Source: Candidatus Aerophobetes bacterium Ae_b3b (lineage in GTDB: Bacteria; Aerophobota; Aerophobia; Aerophobales; AE-B3A). From it: a stretch of DNA of 9,303 nucleotides. A model generated the notes under the pieces. The model was not told where the DNA came from and did not search any database. It saw nothing but the letters and a program-made list of their open reading frames with translations. A program made the position numbers and the translations under genes. This document shows positions 5,545 to 9,303 of the stretch, one piece after another (the first letter of the stretch is position 1; every line of letters begins with the position of its first letter). The stretch covers positions 1 through 9,303 of the forward strand of contig NJBP01000069.1 in assembly GCA_005223085.1 (NCBI GenBank), given 5' to 3'.

Positions 5545-7182
5545 GTGAAAACCGAAGCTCTCCTCCATCGTCTGGATCTATTTATTGTAGGGATATTTCT
5601 TGCCGAATTTTTCTTTAAGTTAGCCTTAGCGAAAGAGAAGCGAGCTTATTTGATCGCTAATAAAGTTGATGGAGTAGTTATTGGCGTCTTTTTTGTCCTA
5701 ATTTTATTTATTAACAAGTTATTTACTGCGCCTGAATTGACTCAGTTTTTAGGAAGGATTGGCATTGTTTCTCCGGCCGAGGCCTATATAGTAATCTCTC
5801 AGGGGTATATTCTTGTGGCCTTACTTCTCAAACTACCTCAACTCAACAAAGCCCTTCTCATTCTGAAGCTAAATCCCTCCTTAGTAGTTATTTTGGCTTT
5901 TCTCACTATCATCGGTATAGGGACTATGCTGCTTCTTTTACCCCGCTCTACCGCATCAGGAAAAGAGACCACTTTCCTAGATGCTCTTTTTACTGCTACT
6001 TCGGCGACCTGTGTTACGGGACTCATTGTTGTCGATACGGGAACTCATTTTTCCTTGCTCGGACAACTAACCATCCTTTCATTAGTGCAAATAGGAGGTC
6101 TAGGATTGATGACTTTTACCTCTTTCTTTGCCCTAGTCCTAGGCAAAGGATTTGGACTCAAAGATAGGGGTCTGCTTCAAGATATACTCAATTACAGAAG
6201 GCTAGGTAGAATTGGATCTTTACTTTTATCAATTCTCACCATCACTTTCATTATAGAGGCAGCTGGGGCTCTTCTGTTGTATAGCCAATTCTTACCCAGA
6301 TATGGAGCAGGGGTGTCTGGTCTCTATTTTGCTATCTTTCATTCTGTTTCAGCCTTCTGTAACGCGGGATTTTCCCTTTTTTCGGATAGTTTTATGAGTT
6401 ATCGAGGGAATTTAGGAGTTAATCTTATTATGAGTAGTTTGATAATCCTAGGAGGATTGGGATTTATGGTAATAACTAATCTTCTACGCTGGGTATATGC
6501 GCGTCTTAAGGGGGAAAAGAGGTCTTTGTCTCTTCAGAGTAAGCTGGTACTTTTGGTCTCAGGCATATTAATTGCAACGGGGCTCAGTCTTATTCTTCTA
6601 GGAGGAACTATGGAGAATCTTTCCTTTAAAGAAAAAGTGCTGGGAGCCTATTTTCAATCAGTAACCGCAAGAACAGCCGGGTTTAATACCTTAAATATAA
6701 GTGGTTTGTCTGTATCTTCTGCTTTTTTGCTCATTGTCCTCATGTTTATAGGAGCCTCTCCTGGCTCCACTGGAGGAGGTGTTAAGACCAGCACTTTTGC
6801 TACACTAATTTTTACCATCAAATCTATGGCTCAGGGGAAAAACAGGGTGGAAGTTTTCCGCCGTACTATACCTCGCCTGATAGTTTATCAGGCCTTATGT
6901 GTTGTCATTCTAGCTCTGGGATGGATTGCCATTTCCACCTTCATCCTTGCTTTAACTGAAAACGCTTCCTTCATTAATATACTTTTTGAGGACCTTTCCG
7001 CCTTTGGCACGGTTGGTTTATCCAGAGGGTTGACCCCTAACCTGACCCCAGTGGGTAGAGTTGTCATCATCCTTACTATGCTGGTGGGAAGAATTGGTCC
7101 TCTAACCCTGGCATTAGCTATAGGGGGAAGAAGAATTAGTGAGCTTTATGAATACCCTGAAGAAAGAATAATGATAGGGTAG
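5545..7182 (+). CDS. ktrB: TrkH/KtrB-family potassium uptake channel subunit
   Basis: This is the integral membrane K+-conducting subunit. It carries the four selectivity-filter pore loops of the family: CVTG (156-159), NAGF (273-276), TAGF (377-380) and GTVG (488-491). The intramembrane gate loop SPGSTGGGVK starts at 405. These sit in the usual fourfold helix-pore-helix plan from about residue 110. Before that is an extra membrane region, longer than in KtrB proteins of about 450 residues, with F18-x2-E21-x3-K25 and N39-x2-D42, the pattern of voltage-sensor S2-S3 segments; its S4-like helix lacks an Arg ladder. Numbering is from GTG 5545, but the real start is probably upstream (see 5443-5544), giving about 579 residues. 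ktrA follows after 10 bp. Na+ or H+ coupling cannot be told from sequence alone. Confidence 0.93.
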   Translation: MKTEALLHRLDLFIVGIFLAEFFFKLALAKEKRAYLIANKVDGVVIGVFFVLILFINKLFTAPELTQFLGRIGIVSPAEAYIVISQGYILVALLLKLPQLNKALLILKLNPSLVVILAFLTIIGIGTMLLLLPRSTASGKETTFLDALFTATSATCVTGLIVVDTGTHFSLLGQLTILSLVQIGGLGLMTFTSFFALVLGKGFGLKDRGLLQDILNYRRLGRIGSLLLSILTITFIIEAAGALLLYSQFLPRYGAGVSGLYFAIFHSVSAFCNAGFSLFSDSFMSYRGNLGVNLIMSSLIILGGLGFMVITNLLRWVYARLKGEKRSLSLQSKLVLLVSGILIATGLSLILLGGTMENLSFKEKVLGAYFQSVTARTAGFNTLNISGLSVSSAFLLIVLMFIGASPGSTGGGVKTSTFATLIFTIKSMAQGKNRVEVFRRTIPRLIVYQALCVVILALGWIAISTFILALTENASFINILFEDLSAFGTVGLSRGLTPNLTPVGRVVIILTMLVGRIGPLTLALAIGGRRISELYEYPEERIMIG

Positions 7183-7192
7183 GAGGAAAAAA

Positions 7193-7876
7193 ATGCGCAA
7201 GTTTGCCGTCATCGGGCTAGGGCGATTTGGTGGAACGGTAGCCCAGAGTTTGGCTGAAAGAGGAGCTGAGGTAATCGCTGTTGATAAAGATGGTAAGTTG
7301 GTTGACAAATTTGCCGAAATTGTGGATCTAGCCGTTAGGTTGGATTCTACAGATGAGGAAGCTTTGAAATCTCAAGGGATAAATCAGGTAGATGTGGCCA
7401 TCGTGAGTATAGGAGATTTTGAGGATTCTGTTCTTACTACTGCTCTTCTTAAGCGACTAGGTGTTCCAATGGTCATTACTCGGGCCTCCCAGACCGCATC
7501 AGATATTCAAGATCGAATACTGAGTCTTGTAGGAGCGGATAGGGTAGTTTTACCTGAGATGGAGATGGGTAAGAGATTAGCCAGGAATCTTTTGGTTTCC
7601 AGTGTCCTCGATTACGTCCCAATTTCTGATAAGTACAGCGCAGCAGAGATCCGGTGTCCTAAGTCGTTCTGGGGTAAAAGGATAGCTGATCTTAAGATCC
7701 GACAGAAATACAAAGTAAACATTTTAGAGATGAAGAAAGTATCCGGGGAGGGGGAGGACGAGCGGGTGGAGAGAATAAACTATCTTCCTCAGTCTGATGA
7801 CGTTATCGAAAAGGGAGATATTTTGCTGGTGATAGGCGAAGAAGAAGATATTGAGCGTCTCTCAAAGGAAGAGTAA
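7193..7876 (+). CDS. ktrA: KtrA/TrkA-type RCK regulatory subunit of the K+ uptake system
   Basis: This cytosolic protein forms the ring that gates the KtrB channel in response to nucleotides. The 227 residues contain an RCK_N Rossmann domain (about 3-120) with GLGRFGG (8-14) and an acidic D31 at the end of the second strand (VIAVD), the usual contact to the adenine ribose of NAD or ATP. A C-terminal RCK_C domain (about 138-225) ends in GDILLVIGEEEDIERL. One RCK unit and this length match KtrA rather than the two-unit TrkA of E. coli. ATG 7193 follows AGGAGG (7181-7186), which overlaps the ktrB stop, so the subunits are translated together. A strong hairpin follows at 7893-7932. Confidence 0.95.
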   Translation: MRKFAVIGLGRFGGTVAQSLAERGAEVIAVDKDGKLVDKFAEIVDLAVRLDSTDEEALKSQGINQVDVAIVSIGDFEDSVLTTALLKRLGVPMVITRASQTASDIQDRILSLVGADRVVLPEMEMGKRLARNLLVSSVLDYVPISDKYSAAEIRCPKSFWGKRIADLKIRQKYKVNILEMKKVSGEGEDERVERINYLPQSDDVIEKGDILLVIGEEEDIERLSKEE

Positions 7877-7892
7877 TGATTGGCAACTATTT

Positions 7893-7932
7893 ACCCCGTT
7901 AGAAAAGGCCCATCCGAATTTTCTAACGGGGT
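7893..7932 (+). terminator. Hairpin terminator after ktrA (possibly also a dispersed palindrome)
   Basis: ACCCCGTTAGAAAA (7893-7906) and TTTTCTAACGGGGT (7919-7932) form a perfect 14-bp stem with a 12-base loop, 17 bp after the ktrA stop. The tail (TTACATTCTTTG) is only moderately T-rich, so termination may be partial. The long perfect arms could equally belong to a dispersed intergenic palindrome family. Confidence 0.65.
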
Positions 7933-7959
7933 TTACATTCTTTGAGAGTTTGCTATGCT
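7932..7959 (+). promoter_or_regulatory. Probable promoter of tRNA-Leu
   Basis: TTTACA (7932-7937; 5 of 6 to the -35 consensus), a 16-base spacer and TATGCT (7954-7959) with an extended -10 TG at 7951-7952 put the start near 7966, just before the tRNA at 7973. The -35 shares its first base with the last base of the ktrA hairpin. Confidence 0.5.
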
Positions 7960-7972
7960 TCAGGCGTAGTAA

Positions 7973-8060
7973 GCCGGGATGGCGGAAGTGGTAGACGCGC
8001 ATGGTTGAGGGCCATGTGGACGTTTTGTCCATGGGGGTTCAAATCCCCCTCCCGGCACCA
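7973..8060 (+). tRNA. tRNA-Leu (anticodon GAG)
   Basis: This is a complete 88-nt class II tRNA. The acceptor GCCGGGA pairs with TCCCGGC. The anticodon stem CATGG/CCATG encloses loop TTGAGGG with GAG at 8007-8009. The long variable arm GGAC-GTTTT-GTCC (8018-8030) is typical of tRNA-Leu. The T arm is GGGGG TTCAAAT CCCCC, followed by discriminator A and encoded CCA. The last five bases form the start of the right inverted-repeat arm. Its T arm differs from that of tRNA-Ala by one loop base. Confidence 0.97.
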
Positions 8061-8114
8061 GATAAAGATAGGATTAAGAATTAAGCATTAAGGACTAAGA
8101 GTTATAATACAGAT

Positions 8115-8286
8115 AGAACTGAGAACTAAGAATTAAGAACTGAGATTTACCGAAAATTACAAAAATGCTTTTATTAATTCTTAAGTACTGAGTTTTTGGA
8201 GAGTGGTAAGTTATTGTAAATAGAACTAAGCATTAAAAATCAAGATTTGCTAGTGGATTTTTTCTCAGTTCTTAGTTCTCAGTTCT
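8115..8286. repeat. Long-range inverted repeat in the leader (MITE- or REP-like)
   Basis: An 18-base arm at 8115-8132 is the exact reverse complement of 8269-8286, 136 bp apart. Related imperfect copies lie at about 8075-8098 and 8222-8235. The same pair is mirrored at 1018-1189. It resembles a dispersed intergenic palindromic repeat; it encodes no transposase and I see no obvious target-site duplication. Confidence 0.6.
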
Positions 8287-8295
8287 GAATTATTA

Positions 8296-8314
8296 GGGAA
8301 CATTCCCCCTTTTT
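8296..8314 (+). terminator. Weak hairpin with T run, possible terminator after tRNA-Leu
   Basis: GGGAA (8296-8300) pairs with TTCCC (8303-8307) over a 2-base turn. Two more Cs and five Ts (8310-8314) follow. The stem is short, so this is only a candidate for ending transcripts from the tRNA-Leu promoter. The mirror is at 990-1008. Confidence 0.3.
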
Positions 8315-8435
8315 GGCAGTCTAACACAATGTATCAAGAATAACTTTTGAGAAGGTGGGATCAAAAAGAGGGAGGTGATTTGTAGGGTAAGAAACAAGAG
8401 GTGTCATTGTGATTAAAACTCAAAGGAGGATTTAG

Positions 8436-9303
8436 ATGTTGAGAAAGAAAAGAAGTTTCATCCTAGTCGGTTTATTTCTGGTTTTACTGGCTGGCGGTTT
8501 ATTTATCCCTCGAGAAGATGTGGCCGCACAAAAGATTCGCATCGCGGTTATGCCCTTTAAGATAGGCCAGATAAAAAGCTGGTGGGGGTGGGATTGGGAC
8601 CCTGGCGAGGGGATCTCAGATATGCTGGTCACCGAACTGGTAAATAGTGGTAGGTTCAGTGTGGTGGAGCGAGAACGCCTGGACGAGGTACTTCAGGAGC
8701 AGAATTTGGCCAGGGAAGGAGTAGTTAATGCAGCTACGGCAGCTAGAATAGGAAGGATCCTGGGGGTGCAACTATTTGTCTTTGGAACGGTTACCGAATT
8801 TAGCCTGACCTCGAAAAAGATACGTCTTCCGGTTGCGGGAGAAGTTAATGAATGGCGGGCAAGATGTGCCCTTAATGCAAGATTAGTTAATGTGGAGACC
8901 TCAGAGATCATGGCGGCTGTAACCGGGAAAGGGGCTAAGAGCCAGAGTAACGTTGCCCTTAGTGAAAGGTGGGGTGATCTATCTGGTTTTACTTTCGGTA
9001 GCTCAAGATTCGCGGAACATATTCTCGGCAAGGCTACCACTGGCGCGGTTAAAGAATTAGCCGAGGGAATTGAGGAGAAGACGGTTGGTTTAGCCGTTGC
9101 TCCAGTGACACCCACGGTAACACCGCAGGTTACCATAACTCCTACAGTTACTCCGGCCAGAATCCGCATCGCGGTGATGCCCTTTAAGATAGGCCAGATA
9201 AAAAGCTGGTGGGGGTGGGATTGGGACCCTGGCGAGGGGATCTCAGATATGCTGGTCACCGAACTGGTAAATAGTGGTAGGTTCAGTGTGGTGGAGCGAG
9301 AAC
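8436..9303 (+). CDS. CsgG-domain exported protein, 3' truncated by window edge (right copy)
   Basis: ATG 8436 lies 6 bases after AAGGAGG (8423-8429), and the frame stays open to the last base. Residues 1-31 form a signal peptide (MLRKKR, then a long hydrophobic core, ending near VAAQ) without a lipoprotein cysteine. Residues 33-222 are a CsgG-family domain: IAVMPF, a GEGISDMLVTELV helix, VVERERLDEVLQEQ, an ATAARIGRILGV helix and FGTVTEF. Residues 223-241 are a Thr/Pro linker (TPTVTP-type). From residue 242 a second domain repeats the first with a 209-residue period and continues beyond the window. The gene follows tRNA-Leu by 375 bp in the same orientation. The CsgG fold assignment is from recognised family motifs; the partner, substrate and full length are unknown. 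Confidence 0.82.
   Translation, partial: MLRKKRSFILVGLFLVLLAGGLFIPREDVAAQKIRIAVMPFKIGQIKSWWGWDWDPGEGISDMLVTELVNSGRFSVVERERLDEVLQEQNLAREGVVNAATAARIGRILGVQLFVFGTVTEFSLTSKKIRLPVAGEVNEWRARCALNARLVNVETSEIMAAVTGKGAKSQSNVALSERWGDLSGFTFGSSRFAEHILGKATTGAVKELAEGIEEKTVGLAVAPVTPTVTPQVTITPTVTPARIRIAVMPFKIGQIKSWWGWDWDPGEGISDMLVTELVNSGRFSVVERE
8550..8676 (+). repeat. 127-bp direct repeat, copy 1 (in CsgG domain 1, right arm)
   Basis: This stretch is identical to 9177-9303, offset 627 bp (209 codons, in frame). Just upstream the copies differ (t8549 versus g9176, plus three further differences back to 8532), so domain 2 is a genuine diverging copy rather than an echo of domain 1. The mirror copy on the left arm is 628-754. 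Confidence 0.97.
9177..9303 (+). repeat. 127-bp direct repeat, copy 2 (in CsgG domain 2, ends the window)
   Basis: It is identical to 8550-8676, and the window ends exactly when the shared run reaches 127 bp. The mirror copy is 1-127 at the left edge. An end defined by a 127-mer that already occurs in the contig is what a de Bruijn assembly with k=127 would produce. Confidence 0.95.

Larger units (their letters stand above)
8061..8435. other. Non-coding leader of the right CsgG gene, degenerate repeats
   Basis: This 375-bp gap between tRNA-Leu and the CsgG gene holds no plausible gene. It contains AT-rich degenerate repeats (GAACTGAGAACTAAG family), a short hairpin with a T run at about 8296-8314, and the AAGGAGG ribosome site at 8423-8429. 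I see no convincing -35/-10 pair for the CsgG gene; TTGGCA at 8314-8319 lacks a well-spaced -10. Confidence 0.75.
8056..9303. repeat. Right arm of a 1.25 kb inverted repeat
   Basis: This is the reverse complement of 1-1248. The arm begins in the CACCA end of tRNA-Leu(GAG), continues through a non-coding leader (8061-8435) and runs 868 bases into the CsgG-domain gene before the window ends. The five shared tRNA bases are the only overlap between the repeat and the two different tRNA genes, so the tRNA bodies themselves are not part of the duplicated unit. Confidence 0.97.

Noticed and set aside
1244-8060. A tRNA-targeted integrative element bounded by the two tRNAs
   Set aside because: The core carries only housekeeping genes and there is no integrase. 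The arms share just 5 bp with the tRNAs, far less than a typical tRNA attachment site.
8061-8300. A CRISPR array
   Set aside because: The repeat units are degenerate, irregularly spaced, in both orientations and lack distinct spacers; no cas gene is present.
8436-9303. A curli (csg) operon
   Set aside because: Only a CsgG-like domain is visible. No csgA/B, csgE or csgF neighbours are seen, and the lipobox typical of CsgG is missing.

Overview
The window is a 9.3 kb piece of bacterial chromosome, probably one assembled contig. GC content is modest by eye (low to mid 40s percent). Its genes are housekeeping and ion-transport genes: RNase Y, NadD, RsfS, a COG1313 radical SAM protein and a two-gene KtrB/KtrA-type potassium uptake system. 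Signal-peptide-bearing CsgG-domain proteins suggest a diderm envelope. RNase Y, Ktr, CsgG-domain proteins and abundant degenerate palindromic intergenic repeats fit an uncultured deep-branching bacterial lineage. I cannot assign a phylum from this sequence. I see no transposase, integrase, phage or CRISPR sequence.

Layout: two divergent transcription units leave a short promoter region at about 4281-4413. Leftward (- strand) run rny, nadD (4-bp overlap) and rsfS, then a 0.4 kb palindrome-rich gap, tRNA-Ala(GGC) and a CsgG-domain gene that runs off the left edge. Rightward (+ strand) run the COG1313 radical SAM gene, a TrkH/KtrB-family channel with an N-terminal voltage-sensor-like extension, ktrA, a strong hairpin, tRNA-Leu(GAG) and the same CsgG-domain gene running off the right edge.

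The outstanding feature is architectural. Positions 1-1248 are the reverse complement of 8056-9303, so the whole window is framed by an apparently perfect 1.25 kb inverted repeat. Each arm starts inside the 3' CACCA end of a different tRNA and carries the same 0.37 kb leader plus the first 289 codons of the CsgG gene. Both arms stop after a 127-bp sequence that is also present 627 bp earlier, inside the first CsgG domain. An exact 127-bp repeat matches a common maximum k-mer of short-read assemblers, so the window edges look like unresolved assembly-graph ends rather than biological termini. The inverted arms could be a real duplication, an invertible segment, or a template-switch (amplification) chimera at the 5-bp CACCA match.

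How the genes work together: the left unit combines RNA turnover (RNase Y), NAD synthesis (NadD) and ribosome silencing (RsfS), a growth-related operon. The right unit pairs the K+-translocating membrane subunit with its nucleotide-binding RCK regulator. The CsgG genes encode exported proteins with at least two tandem CsgG domains joined by a Thr/Pro linker; their role is unknown.
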